A stretch of 43,013 nt of DNA from JAGLTZ01 sp964637695 (GCA_964637695.1 CAZWVF010000017.1:1-43013), one strand, 5' to 3'. Numbered from the stretch's first letter, positions 1 to 8,324 are shown. Notes: generated by a model from the letters alone, not told the origin. A program made the numbers and translations.

Positions 1-9
1 AGCCGCAGC

Positions 10-339
10 TCAACCGGCTGGTGTTAAGGCCTCTACTACCTCAAGCACTCTGGCGCTATAGGTGTGATTACTGATAAAGCCCGCTGTTATCACAGCTGTG
101 GTCAGATCGCTTAGTGCTGTCAGATCTCCGACGAAAGCCACAAACACACGAGCAGTCTCCAGGTCCACGGCACTCCACAGAACACCGGGAGTGCGGACAA
201 GTCCGTTATGTACCCGGTTGGCGCAGTTGCTGCATTTCATGCCTGAAACAGCAAGTACTACGATCTGGGCCTCGCTGACAGCCTCCTGGTCAAAACCGAT
301 GTCGACACGTTCCTCGAAACAAGTTTCTGTCGTATCCAT
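10..339 (-). CDS. HMA-domain heavy-metal-binding protein (metallochaperone-like)
   Basis: This 109-residue soluble protein carries one heavy-metal-associated (HMA, CopZ/Atx1-type) domain from about residue 26 to the C-terminus. The metal loop reads GMKCSNC with Cys36 and Cys39, followed by the usual amphipathic helix and a PGV turn. Family members bind Cu(I) or another soft metal through the two cysteines and pass it to a P-type ATPase or another partner in the cytoplasm. A strong AAGGAGGT ribosome site precedes the ATG. It is transcribed divergently from the DUF3347 lipoprotein and has its own triple-box promoter (381-425). The N-terminal 25 residues are an acidic extension with an extra Cys7. 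The metal it carries cannot be told from sequence; the neighbourhood suggests copper or silver. Confidence 0.85.
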   Translation of the reverse strand: MDTTETCFEERVDIGFDQEAVSEAQIVVLAVSGMKCSNCANRVHNGLVRTPGVLWSAVDLETARVFVAFVGDLTALSDLTTAVITAGFISNHTYSARVLEVVEALTPAG

Positions 340-380
340 TTACTGAACCTCCTTTCGGTTTCCAAGCATGACCTGATCCC

Positions 381-425
381 AGTATAAACCGATCATCCTG
401 AAGAGAATGTGAAGGGATCCTGAAA
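381..425 (-). promoter_or_regulatory. Triple 11-bp-spaced NTTCA box promoter of the HMA gene
   Basis: Read in the direction of the HMA gene, TTTCA (425-421), CTTCA (414-410) and CTTCA (403-399) are spaced exactly 11 bp apart. They are followed after 12 bp by a good -10 hexamer, TATACT (386-381). Direct repeats at one helical turn, in place of a -35 element, are typical of activation by OmpR/PhoB-family regulators. The same architecture recurs at six other promoters in this window. Confidence 0.7.
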
Positions 426-441
426 GCGGGAAAGGATTTGC

Positions 442-474
442 CCGGACGTCTGCAGGCAGTTCATCGACGTCCGG
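442..474. repeat. Perfect 9-bp inverted repeat in a divergent promoter region
   Basis: CCGGACGTC (442-450) and GACGTCCGG (466-474) form a perfect inverted repeat with a 15-base spacer. It lies between the divergent HMA and DUF3347 genes. It could be an operator or a transcript hairpin; no U-run follows, so a terminator is unlikely. Confidence 0.5.
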
Positions 475-583
475 AGCAGCGAGGTTCAATCCTCATTAAT
501 GTAATCTTCACCCCTTCTTAACAGGTCGTGAACGAAGCTGATAGATGTGAGTTTGCCTGTTACACGTGTGAAAGGATTGAAGG

Positions 584-1234
584 ATGAGAAAAAATGGAAG
601 TGCACGGGCAGTTGTGTTGCTGCCGCTCCTGACTTTCATGCTGACTACTGCATGTTCAGGCGGTAATAATGAACCTGCAACGGTAGCCGATAATCAGTCT
701 CCTGCAATGGAGATGGAAGTCGCGGGTTCCGTATTCGATGATTTTGCCCATCAGGAATTGATCGTTCTGGAGGAAGTCTATCCGACGCCCCCTGCATTCG
801 ACTCACAGCTCTGGAAGGCAATCAGTGATTACCTCCAGTTGAAGGAAGCATTTATCTCAGCTGACCTCTCGAAGATTGAAAATAATATGAGACAGCTGCG
901 GATATCGATCGAAGGTGTAGATTTCAGCCTTCTCGAAGGAAAAGCTGTTGAAGCCTGGGGGAGTCACCGTAAGGTATTGCTGGCAAGCCTCGATCAGATG
1001 GAGAAAGTCGGAAACCTGGAAGCAAAGAGGTTGCATTTCAGCCATATCTCGGAAGCTGTGTACTGCAGCGCGAGGAGCTTTAATCCGGATGGCGGCAGAC
1101 TCTTCACCGCATATTGCCCAATGGCATTGAATTCCCGTGGTGCATACTGGCTGAGTGACTCCAGGGAAATCCGGAATCCTTACCTTGGGCAGGAGATGCA
1201 GAGCTGTGGGGAGGTTCGTGAAGTCATCAATTAA
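584..1234 (+). CDS. DUF3347-type lipoprotein
   Basis: The 216-residue product starts with a lipoprotein signal peptide (MRKNG start, hydrophobic core, then TTAC with the lipobox Cys near residue 24). A helical domain follows, ending in the pattern YCPMA...WLS...NPYLG...CGEV. That pattern is the signature of the DUF3347 domain, often found at the C-terminus of CusB-like adaptors or as a free periplasmic protein beside copper/silver efflux genes. Residues in the CPM and CGEV motifs are plausible soft-metal ligands, though the family function is not established. A GAAGG ribosome site precedes the ATG. Upstream, CTTCA (506-510) and CTTAA (517-521) are 11 bp apart and could be a weak copy of the shared promoter box, but no -10 lies at the expected distance. 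Confidence 0.75.
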   Translation: MRKNGSARAVVLLPLLTFMLTTACSGGNNEPATVADNQSPAMEMEVAGSVFDDFAHQELIVLEEVYPTPPAFDSQLWKAISDYLQLKEAFISADLSKIENNMRQLRISIEGVDFSLLEGKAVEAWGSHRKVLLASLDQMEKVGNLEAKRLHFSHISEAVYCSARSFNPDGGRLFTAYCPMALNSRGAYWLSDSREIRNPYLGQEMQSCGEVREVIN

Positions 1235-1418
1235 GGTTCATTATTGACCAGGGAGTACACTCCCACTGTTGTCCCCGAAGTCGCTTTCCGGGCTCCCCTC
1301 GCGAGCAGTGCTCCTGACGGTTGTGCAGGGCCCTGATCGAGGTGCCGGCGATGCTTATGCCGGTGTCGGGATCGGTCTGATGACGCAGCACGGGTACTCG
1401 AAAGAAGTGATAATCGAA

Positions 1419-3500
1419 TCATTTCCGGGCAAACTGCTCGATTATATCCTGAGGGCCGATAATCAGGATAAGGTCGCCCTGCTCCAGCACCAGATCAGCA
1501 GAGGGCATTAAACTCACCGGCCTGTCCGGATCTTCCGGAGTGGGCCGCCGGATCATGATGACCTCGATCCCCTTCCGGTTCCTCAGATCCAGTGTGCGCA
1601 GATCCTGACCGACAAAGTGGGAGGGTGCCTCCACTTCGGTCATAGTGTATCCGGGAGCAAGCTGTGCACAGCGCCCGCGTCGAAGTGACTTGTAGCTGGT
1701 CTCCATGCTCCCTAGAAGATCCCGTTTGAGGATTTCGTTCTGGTAGGCATCGTCCACATCCGCTCTGTGAATGGAACCGATTATCCTGCCGGGCTGTGAT
1801 GGATCGATAACGGGCAACTCCTCATGATTCCTCCCTGCAAACAGCCTCATTACCACGTCCAGCGTGTCCTGCGGAGCAACATTTCTTGTATCCGGATTGG
1901 CCACATCATTCGCTACGAGAACAGGCTCCAGCGCGTCTACATCATTGATGATTCTTCTGATCTCCTGATAAGAGATATAGCCTGTGAGGTGCGCATCTTC
2001 ATCAACGACAAAGATGGATGAATGCAGGGGAATATCAGCGACCATATTCAGGAGAGGCTGGAGTCTCAGGTTATGTGGAATGGTGTTGACCTCATGAGAC
2101 ATCACCTCCTGAACCCGTATGCCTCGCAGTATGTTGATCTCGGTTCCATGGCGGAGCAGTATGCCTCTGGACCGGAGCTTTACAGTGTAGATGCTCTCTT
2201 CCATCAACTTGTGCCCTACGACGACAGCGATGATTGATGAGAGCATCAGCGGAAGGATTACCTCGTAACCTCCGGTCAGTTCGAAGAGAATCAGGATGGC
2301 TTGAAGCGGGGCTCTCGTTGCGGAGGCGACGACAGCGGCCATGCCTACAAGCGCATAGGCACCATAGTTTTCCGTGACGATGGCAGGAGATATCGTGTTC
2401 GCTGCATACCAGACGACACCTCCAAGCATGGCACCGATGAAAAGAGAGGGAGCAAGGATGCCGCCGGATCCACCTGAGCCCAGGGTCGCTGACGTGGCGA
2501 TGATCTTGGCTGCGATTAAAATCAACATCAGAGAGAGAGTGAGGTGACCTAAAAGGGCTTCTTCTATGAATTCATAACCTACCCCGAAAACGTGAGGGAA
2601 TCCCAGGACACCGAACATTCCAATGACCGAGCCCCCTATCGCCGGTTTCAACCAGTCAGGAACGGCCAGTCTTTCAAAGAATGATTCAGATGCATAGAGA
2701 GTGCGGGTGAAGGCCACAGCTACAAGAGCGGCCGCCACACCAAGAATGGCGTAGTAGGCCAGCTCGACTGGGCTTGCAAGTTGATATCCGGGTACGGTGA
2801 AAGCAGGTGCGGAGCCAAGATAGGCACGGCTTATCGCTGTTGCGGTCACTGACGAGATGATGATCGGGCTGAGTTGCGACATGCCGAAATCGCCCAATAT
2901 TATTTCAACCGCGAAGAGCATGCCTGCCACTGGTGCGTTAAATGTCGCGGCGATGCCTGCGGCGGCACCGCATCCTACGAATGTTCTCATTCTACGGGGA
3001 CTGACGTGCAGCAGCTGTCCCAGTTTCGAGGCGATGGCGCTGCCGATCTGTACGATGGGACCTTCTGAGCCGGCCGAGCCCCCGGATCCGATGGAGACGG
3101 CACTGGCCATGACTTTAGCCGCTGCAACCCGACCTCGAATGATTCCACCGCTCGTTGCCACTGAGGCCATAACCTCAGGAACTCCATGTCCCTTTGCCTC
3201 GGTAGCCAGAAAGGTCACTATCGGGCCGACAATCAGGCCACCGGCCACCGGAATGGCAAAACGCAGGTACCACGGCAGACTGAGGATGAAGCTGATTCCC
3301 GGTTCCGCAATCCCGAATGCGAGATGTTGCACTGAGGCAATAGCCAGACGGAATCCTACCGCGCCGTATCCTCCAATGATTCCAATTACTAAAGCAAGAA
3401 GCAGGTTGAAGCTGTAGTCCCATGTAGAGAATGACCGTAGGGCTCCCTGGAAGAATCCGGCGACCTCGGCTCGGGCGTTATTAATATTCATCTGACGCAT
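1419..3500 (-). CDS. ClC-family chloride channel/transporter with CBS pair and TrkA-C domain
   Basis: The 693-residue membrane protein has a ClC core over about residues 30-430. Its hallmark segments are GSEGP (144-148, with gating Glu146), FNAPVAG near 188 and GSGGSGGILAPSLFIG. Two CBS domains follow (about 455-590), then a TrkA-C/RCK-C domain (about 610-693). The internal proton-pathway glutamate of Cl-/H+ exchangers seems to be replaced: after AVE199 comes Ile. This hints at channel-like behaviour, by comparison with the E. coli protein from memory. It is the last gene of ktrB-ktrA-clc, three bases after the ktrA stop. The shared TrkA-C domain suggests that ClC and Ktr answer to the same ligand, perhaps a cyclic dinucleotide or nucleotide. 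An alternative start is Met4. Confidence 0.9.
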   Translation of the reverse strand: MRQMNINNARAEVAGFFQGALRSFSTWDYSFNLLLALVIGIIGGYGAVGFRLAIASVQHLAFGIAEPGISFILSLPWYLRFAIPVAGGLIVGPIVTFLATEAKGHGVPEVMASVATSGGIIRGRVAAAKVMASAVSIGSGGSAGSEGPIVQIGSAIASKLGQLLHVSPRRMRTFVGCGAAAGIAATFNAPVAGMLFAVEIILGDFGMSQLSPIIISSVTATAISRAYLGSAPAFTVPGYQLASPVELAYYAILGVAAALVAVAFTRTLYASESFFERLAVPDWLKPAIGGSVIGMFGVLGFPHVFGVGYEFIEEALLGHLTLSLMLILIAAKIIATSATLGSGGSGGILAPSLFIGAMLGGVVWYAANTISPAIVTENYGAYALVGMAAVVASATRAPLQAILILFELTGGYEVILPLMLSSIIAVVVGHKLMEESIYTVKLRSRGILLRHGTEINILRGIRVQEVMSHEVNTIPHNLRLQPLLNMVADIPLHSSIFVVDEDAHLTGYISYQEIRRIINDVDALEPVLVANDVANPDTRNVAPQDTLDVVMRLFAGRNHEELPVIDPSQPGRIIGSIHRADVDDAYQNEILKRDLLGSMETSYKSLRRGRCAQLAPGYTMTEVEAPSHFVGQDLRTLDLRNRKGIEVIMIRRPTPEDPDRPVSLMPSADLVLEQGDLILIIGPQDIIEQFARK

Positions 3501-3503
3501 TAT

Positions 3504-4157
3504 CTACTGGTTTCGCAGTATCTCCAGATCCTCGTTATGCCCCAGCAGCACGAGGATATCCGAATCTTTGACAATGAATGATCCGTCAGGAGCAACAATG
3601 ATATCGTCGGGAATAAGCTGGCGAACCAGGATTACGGTTAAATTGTAGTTCATCCGGAAGTCGAGTTCGGCAAGTGTCTTTCCCACCATTTCTGCGCTTG
3701 GTGCAGACTCGATGATCCCGTAATCGCTGCCCAGGGGGACGAACTCCAGAATATCGGCATTAACAAGCCTGTATGCCAGCCGATGAGCCATATCCCGCCG
3801 CGGGAATACCACATCGTTGGCTCCGATCTGTTCCAGGATTCTTCCATGCGGCTCAGTGATCGCTTTTGCCACTATATAGTTAACGCCGAGATCCTTCAGG
3901 TTGAGCGTTGTCAATACCGAAGCCTCAATATGCTCGCCGAGACTGACAATCACTGCATCGTAATCGTGTAGTCCCAGAGCCTCCAGAGCTGCACGATCCG
4001 TGCTGTCTGCAACTACTGCCTTCGACACGAAATCCATGACCTTCTCAACGACTGCCTCATTCGAATCAACAGCCAGCACTTCCTGGCCCAGGTTAATCAG
4101 GCTCTTTGCCAGGTAGTAGCCAAAGCTTCCGAGACCGAAGATCGCATATGTCTTCAT
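3504..4157 (-). CDS. ktrA: Ktr/Trk potassium uptake regulatory subunit (RCK protein)
   Basis: This 217-residue cytoplasmic protein is a full-length KtrA/TrkA-type RCK subunit. An N-terminal Rossmann fold has the dinucleotide motif GLGSFG (8-13) and an acidic residue after strand 2 (AVDSNE). A C-terminal TrkA-C domain covers about 138-217. In this family an octameric ring binds ATP/ADP or NAD(H) and gates the KtrB channel dimer; the C-domain can bind c-di-AMP. The start codon directly abuts the ktrB stop, so the two are translated from one message. The three-gene set suggests osmotic K+/Cl- handling. Confidence 0.93.
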   Translation of the reverse strand: MKTYAIFGLGSFGYYLAKSLINLGQEVLAVDSNEAVVEKVMDFVSKAVVADSTDRAALEALGLHDYDAVIVSLGEHIEASVLTTLNLKDLGVNYIVAKAITEPHGRILEQIGANDVVFPRRDMAHRLAYRLVNADILEFVPLGSDYGIIESAPSAEMVGKTLAELDFRMNYNLTVILVRQLIPDDIIVAPDGSFIVKDSDILVLLGHNEDLEILRNQ

Positions 4158-5528
4158 TTATCCCACCATCACTTTTTCTTCAGGATAGCGTATTACCGTC
4201 CGCCGGATACGGGCCGCAACAGCCACCGCTATCGTTAAGGGTCCGAGCCTGCCGATGATCATCAGCAGCGTGATAATCAGACGGCCTGCAGTAGAAAGTT
4301 CGGTTGTGATCCCTGTTGACAAACCGACCGTACCGAATGCGCTGACAGCTTCAAAGAACAACTGTATGAATTCACCTTGAGCCCGGCTGAAGCTGACAGT
4401 CCCCACTTCCACCGATAGCAGGGTGAGGGTGAAGATGACCAGCACAACCACCCCGAGCGTGAATATGCTCATGGCCTTGGTTAATGATCTCTCAGAGATT
4501 CGTCGACCGAAGATCACCGCATCCTGTTTGCCCCGGATACGGTTGACCGCAAGGATAAGGAGTACACCAAATGTCGTTATCTTAATGCCGCCCGCACAGC
4601 TGCCGGGGGCACCACCAATGAACATCAGCATCAGCATGAGAAAGAGCGTTGCATTTGAGGTCAATCCGATCGGGACGGTGCTGAATCCGGCGGTACGCGG
4701 TGTTACCGACTGGAAGAGAGACGCCAGTATCTTGTCATGCCACCTCAATCCGGAAAGGGCATCACTCCATTCAAGACCCAGGAAGAGCAGCGTCCCGATG
4801 ATAAGGAAAAAAGCTGTAAAGACAAGTGTCAGCTTGCTGTGGAAGCTGAGCCTGCGCTCGGCTTGTGTAAGATTGTTTCTGCTGTGAATGGACTTGCGAA
4901 TGTCGAGCAGTACTATAAACCCGAGCCCACCTGCTATTATCAACCCCATCAGGGTCAGGTTGACTATCCAATCGGTTGCGTAACTTTCAAAAGAGTTGGC
5001 ATTCAGGCTGAATCCGGCATTACAGAATGCCGAGATGCTGTGGAAAACAGCATAGTAGAGTGCTTTCGGAAGGTCCATGACCTGGAGGAATCGGAAGGCG
5101 AGGAATACAGCACCAATACCTTCTATGATCAGAGAGAGAGACAGGACGTTCTTCAACAGCTGCCAAAGATCTGCCCGCAGGTCACGTGACAATGTCTGTG
5201 ATATCATGTCACGACTCCGCCAGCCCAGCCTGCCACCCAGAGCAGCGATAAAGAAAGTCCCCATGGTCATGATGCCGAGGCCGCCCAGCTGGATAAGGAT
5301 CAGAATCACCAGCTGACCGAACAAGGTGAAGTGGCTGCCGGTATCGACCACAGTGAGTCCGGTTACACAGACAGCAGATGTTGCCGTAAAGAGAGCGTCA
5401 ACGAAAGAGAGGGGTCCCTCGCTGCTGGAAAAAGGCAGCATCAGCAGAAACGTCCCCAGAAGGATAGCAGTCAGAAAGGAAAGAACCAGGAGCTGAGTCG
5501 GTTGTATTCTTTTGGTGCGAGGGCTCAC
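4158..5528 (-). CDS. ktrB: KtrB/TrkH potassium transporter membrane subunit
   Basis: The 456-residue protein is an integral membrane K+ translocating subunit of the TrkH/KtrB/HKT superfamily. Four membrane-pore-membrane repeats are visible from their filter segments: TSAVCVTGLTVVDTG, FCNAGFSL, RTAGFSTVPIG and FGTVGLSTGIT. Each carries the conserved filter glycine. The length is closer to KtrB than to TrkH of enterobacteria. The start is a GTG, with an in-frame stop only a few codons upstream; no clear ribosome site is seen, so the start is less certain than the frame. It is the first gene of ktrB-ktrA-clc. The 91 bp upstream, up to the metal ATPase gene, hold no obvious promoter. Confidence 0.92.
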   Translation of the reverse strand: MSPRTKRIQPTQLLVLSFLTAILLGTFLLMLPFSSSEGPLSFVDALFTATSAVCVTGLTVVDTGSHFTLFGQLVILILIQLGGLGIMTMGTFFIAALGGRLGWRSRDMISQTLSRDLRADLWQLLKNVLSLSLIIEGIGAVFLAFRFLQVMDLPKALYYAVFHSISAFCNAGFSLNANSFESYATDWIVNLTLMGLIIAGGLGFIVLLDIRKSIHSRNNLTQAERRLSFHSKLTLVFTAFFLIIGTLLFLGLEWSDALSGLRWHDKILASLFQSVTPRTAGFSTVPIGLTSNATLFLMLMLMFIGGAPGSCAGGIKITTFGVLLILAVNRIRGKQDAVIFGRRISERSLTKAMSIFTLGVVVLVIFTLTLLSVEVGTVSFSRAQGEFIQLFFEAVSAFGTVGLSTGITTELSTAGRLIITLLMIIGRLGPLTIAVAVAARIRRTVIRYPEEKVMVG

Positions 5529-5619
5529 ATGTGCAATTTAATACCCGATGTGGACAGTTCTATATGGAAAGAAGCCGGTATTGGAGTTATTGACGAGGGC
5601 GTAATTGCGCAGCGGTGTA

Positions 5620-7587
5620 CTAAGCCCGCAGCATGCGCAGACCGTTTCCGATCACCAGGAACTCGCTGATCTCGTGACCCAGGACTGTCAGAGGCAGTCC
5701 CATGAAGCCGGTTACTGCTCCCGCAATCAGCACGCTGATGACGATAACCGAGAGCACCAGATTCTGCCTCACGATCATTTGATTTCTGCGGGCAAGGTTC
5801 AAAGCGTAAACGAGCTTCTCCAGGTCATCGGCCATGAGAGCGATATCGGCTGTCTCCAGCGCCACATCAGTACCTGCCGCTCCCATCGCCACACCGACCG
5901 TCGCCTCCGCGAGTGCGGGTGCGTCATTCACGCCATCACCGACCATTGCTGTGCTGCCGTACTGTGTTTCCAGGGTCCGGATCATCGCGGCCTTTTCCTC
6001 CGGTCTCAGGTCCGCGTAATACACATCAATGCCTGCGTCACGAGCGATGAACTCTGCCGTACGCTCGTTGTCACCGGTCAACATAACAACCTTCCGGATA
6101 CCCGCGGTGCGGAGGGCTCTGATGGACTCGCGGGCGCCATCACGGACAGTATCACACAGGGCGATCACTCCCAGGGCGCTCCTGTCGTCGCCGACTACTA
6201 TTACAGTCCTGCCCGACTGCTGCAGCCGGTTGATATCGTCTTCTGCCTGTGCCAGATCGAGCCCCAGCCGGTCGGTGAACAGTGAGGGATTGCCGGCATA
6301 CACGTTTCTGCCGTGAAGTCTTCCCTCCGCTCCAGCTCCGGGGATCGCGCGGCAGTCGCTCACATCGACCGGCATGATCGAGCGTGCTTCGGCATACTTG
6401 AGAATAGCGTGAGCAAGCGGGTGTTCACTCCTCTGTTCGATTCCGGTGACCAGCGCGAGCAGTCGATCCTCATCCATGGTATCCCGGTCGAGGACCAGGA
6501 CATCAGTTACTTCAGGCCTGCCCTGCGTGATCGTGCCCGTCTTGTCCAGTGCCACTACCCGCACCTTCGCCAGCTCCTCGATGTACACGCCTCCCTTGAT
6601 GAGCACTCCCTGCCGCGCGGCCGTTCCCAGAGAAGCCACAAGGGTGATAGGGATGGAGATGACCAGGGCGCATGGTGCTGCGGCCACGATGAATACGGTT
6701 GCCCGCTCGATCCAGATCGCCCATGAGGCATCGAAGACCAGCGGGGGTATAATCGCGATCACTATCCCCGACATCAGAACTGCCGGACTGTAGCGGTAGC
6801 CGAACCGTTCGATGAAACGCTGGCTCCTACCTTTGCGTTCCCGGGCCTCCTCTACCATCTGGATGATGCGGGAGATGGTGTTCTCGGACCAGATACGGGT
6901 TGTCCGCACTTCCAGTGCACCCTCGCCGTTTATGCTTCCCGCGAAGACCGGATCCCCTTCTTTTCTCTCGACCGGCACGCTCTCACCGGTCACCGGAGCC
7001 TGGTTGATGCTGGAGGTGCCGGCGACGATCTCGCCGTCGGTGGGAATCGCCTCTCCCGGCCGGACTATGAACAGGTCATCGATCTCGATCTCTTCAACGG
7101 GGATCTCGTGTTCCACGCCGTCCCGCCGAACGAGGGCCACCGGTGGCGCGAGTTCCATCAATGCTTTCACGGCCGAGCGTGTTTTTTCCTCGGTGTAACC
7201 TTCCGCCGCCTCACTGATGGAGTAGAGGAATACGAGCGTCGCCCCCTCAACAGCCAGTCCCATTATGGTGGCGGTGACGGCGGCAGTGGTCATGAGCAGC
7301 TCTATTCCAATCTCCTGTTCATGGAATAATTCTGTCAGGGCCTCGCGACCGAAGTAGTAACCTCCCGCGAGGATCGAGGCGATATAGATACTCAGCAGGA
7401 TCGAACCCTGCGCACCGGCCAGGCTCATCAGCCAGCCCGTCAGCAGTATTACACCCGAGGCCGCCGACATAAGAACTTTGGGATTGCGCCAGGGAACAGG
7501 CTGGGCCGGCATACCTTGTATGATGACTGCCGCCTCGTGCTCGCAATCCGGATTGGATACCCTGAATTCGATGTGACCGTCGCTCAT
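5620..7587 (-). CDS. P1B-4-like heavy-metal-translocating P-type ATPase with an APC motif
   Basis: The 655-residue transporter has the full P-type core: TGES (200-203) in the actuator domain, DKTGT with phosphorylated Asp348, SEHPLAHAI (the HP locus of P1B ATPases), TGDN and GDGVNDAP. There is no N-terminal HMA domain, only a short leader with one Cys (PDCEHE). The usual CPC/SPC metal motif in helix 6 of the family reads APC (304-306). The last helix has GHEISEF (His638, Glu639), close to the HEGST-type motif of P1B-4 pumps. P1B-4 enzymes export Co, Zn, Cd, Fe or a mixture. Its start overlaps the ArsR stop by 4 bases (ATGA), so it is coupled to that repressor, consistent with Cd/Pb/Zn/Co rather than copper. 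Confidence 0.88.
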   Translation of the reverse strand: MSDGHIEFRVSNPDCEHEAAVIIQGMPAQPVPWRNPKVLMSAASGVILLTGWLMSLAGAQGSILLSIYIASILAGGYYFGREALTELFHEQEIGIELLMTTAAVTATIMGLAVEGATLVFLYSISEAAEGYTEEKTRSAVKALMELAPPVALVRRDGVEHEIPVEEIEIDDLFIVRPGEAIPTDGEIVAGTSSINQAPVTGESVPVERKEGDPVFAGSINGEGALEVRTTRIWSENTISRIIQMVEEARERKGRSQRFIERFGYRYSPAVLMSGIVIAIIPPLVFDASWAIWIERATVFIVAAAPCALVISIPITLVASLGTAARQGVLIKGGVYIEELAKVRVVALDKTGTITQGRPEVTDVLVLDRDTMDEDRLLALVTGIEQRSEHPLAHAILKYAEARSIMPVDVSDCRAIPGAGAEGRLHGRNVYAGNPSLFTDRLGLDLAQAEDDINRLQQSGRTVIVVGDDRSALGVIALCDTVRDGARESIRALRTAGIRKVVMLTGDNERTAEFIARDAGIDVYYADLRPEEKAAMIRTLETQYGSTAMVGDGVNDAPALAEATVGVAMGAAGTDVALETADIALMADDLEKLVYALNLARRNQMIVRQNLVLSVIVISVLIAGAVTGFMGLPLTVLGHEISEFLVIGNGLRMLRA

Positions 7588-7955
7588 CCCTCATCCTCCG
7601 GTTGTGTCTGAGCTGCGTAGTTCAGGGTGTTCAGGCGAGTGCATTCGTAGACACCACGGGCCACATCTGCCAGCAGCGACTCTGCCAGCTCCAGCATTTC
7701 ACACACCCGATCATCGCTCACGGTATAGGTCACATACCGACCGTTTCTCTCTGCTTCCACCAGGCCGCAGTCTCGCAGGCACGCCAGGTGGTTCGAAGTA
7801 TTTGGCTGAGTCAGACCGGTAACACTGGCGATTTCTCCAACGGTGAGAGGTCCTCTGCAGAGGGCGTCGAGAATACTCAAACGTGGGGGATCGCCGAAGC
7901 CACGGAAAAGTTTGGCCTTGATGGCCAGGCTGGTTTTTTCAGTTGTAAGGAGCAA
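7584..7955 (-). CDS. ArsR/SmtB-family metal-sensing repressor, CmtR-like
   Basis: The 123-residue winged-helix protein fits ArsR/SmtB throughout: the dimer/DNA region GDPPRLSILDAL, then a recognition helix in TGLTQPNTSNHLACLRDCGLV. Cys59 and Cys63 in CLRDC sit where CmtR places its two helix cysteines, and Cys105 near the C-terminus could be the third ligand. CmtR-type sensors bind Cd(II)/Pb(II) and leave DNA when loaded. The start is TTG behind a strong AAGGAGGT at 4-5 bases; no better start exists before the operator. It leads a two-gene operon with the P1B ATPase, and a perfect inverted repeat lies just upstream, so autorepression is likely. Confidence 0.9.
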   Translation of the reverse strand: MLLTTEKTSLAIKAKLFRGFGDPPRLSILDALCRGPLTVGEIASVTGLTQPNTSNHLACLRDCGLVEAERNGRYVTYTVSDDRVCEMLELAESLLADVARGVYECTRLNTLNYAAQTQPEDEG

Positions 7956-7969
7956 GATGACCTCCTTAT

Positions 7970-8001
7970 ATGATCATATCATGAATTGATGATATGATCA
8001 T
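7970..8001. promoter_or_regulatory. ArsR/CmtR-like operator (perfect 13-bp inverted repeat)
   Basis: ATGATCATATCAT (7970-7982) and its exact reverse complement ATGATATGATCAT (7989-8001) are separated by 6 bases. Each arm also contains the smaller palindrome ATGATCAT, so two dimers might bind side by side. It sits directly before the ribosome site of the ArsR gene, where bound repressor would block the promoter of the arsR-ATPase operon. Confidence 0.8.
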
Positions 8002-8140
8002 GATAACATGTCTCCGGTTTTTCGGGCAAACTGGATATTCTTGAAATCGAGTTGGAAATACATGTTTCTCATCCACTGTAAATCTGATTAGCCGTCTAAA
8101 ACTATTATCGTGAATTACAACTGGAGAAATCGGTTACTCC

Positions 8141-8167
8141 CTTCACTCAGCCTTCATCATCACGTCA
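8141..8167 (+). promoter_or_regulatory. Triple 11-bp-spaced box upstream of a Met-rich small ORF
   Basis: CTTCA (8141-8145), CTTCA (8152-8156) and a weaker CGTCA (8163-8167) are spaced 11 bp apart and point toward the small ORF at 8184-8324. The -10 is not clear: TGTAGA (8168-8173) or TTTAAG (8178-8183) are candidates. This is the same architecture as at the other metal-island promoters. Nothing else is recognisable between the ArsR operator and this site (8002-8140). Confidence 0.5.
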
Positions 8168-8183
8168 TGTAGAGATCTTTAAG

Positions 8184-8324
8184 ATGAATGTCACGGTGTA
8201 CTGCACGGAACAAGGGTTTCTGCTGCTGCAGGGTTGTTCCATGGTTGGGATGGGCTGGTCCGGACAGATGCGTTCCATGATGGCTCTTTTCATGGGAGCT
8301 GGCTATGGACATGGTCTTTACTGA
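8184..8324 (+). CDS. Small Met/Gly-rich peptide ORF (46 aa, possibly 27 aa)
   Basis: An open frame of 46 codons runs from ATG 8184 to TGA 8322-8324. Its C-terminal half starts at a second in-frame ATG (8241) and reads MVGMGWSGQMRSMM, then ALFMGAGYGHGLY, with six methionines after the first. Met-rich and His-containing tails are common in periplasmic copper/silver-binding peptides. It lies downstream of a copy of the island's promoter box. No strong ribosome site precedes either ATG, and the family is not recognised. It may instead be an untranslated leader or a decayed gene. There is no clear signal peptide. Confidence 0.35.
   Translation: MNVTVYCTEQGFLLLQGCSMVGMGWSGQMRSMMALFMGAGYGHGLY

Noticed and set aside
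1231..1511. Short ORFs on both strands after the DUF3347 gene
   Set aside because: No homology, start signals or conserved motifs; the 184-bp gap looks non-coding.
8042..8057. A possible further 11-bp box (TGAAA, TGGAA) upstream of the ArsR gene
   Set aside because: The second half-site is degenerate, no -10 fits, and this operon has its own palindromic operator.
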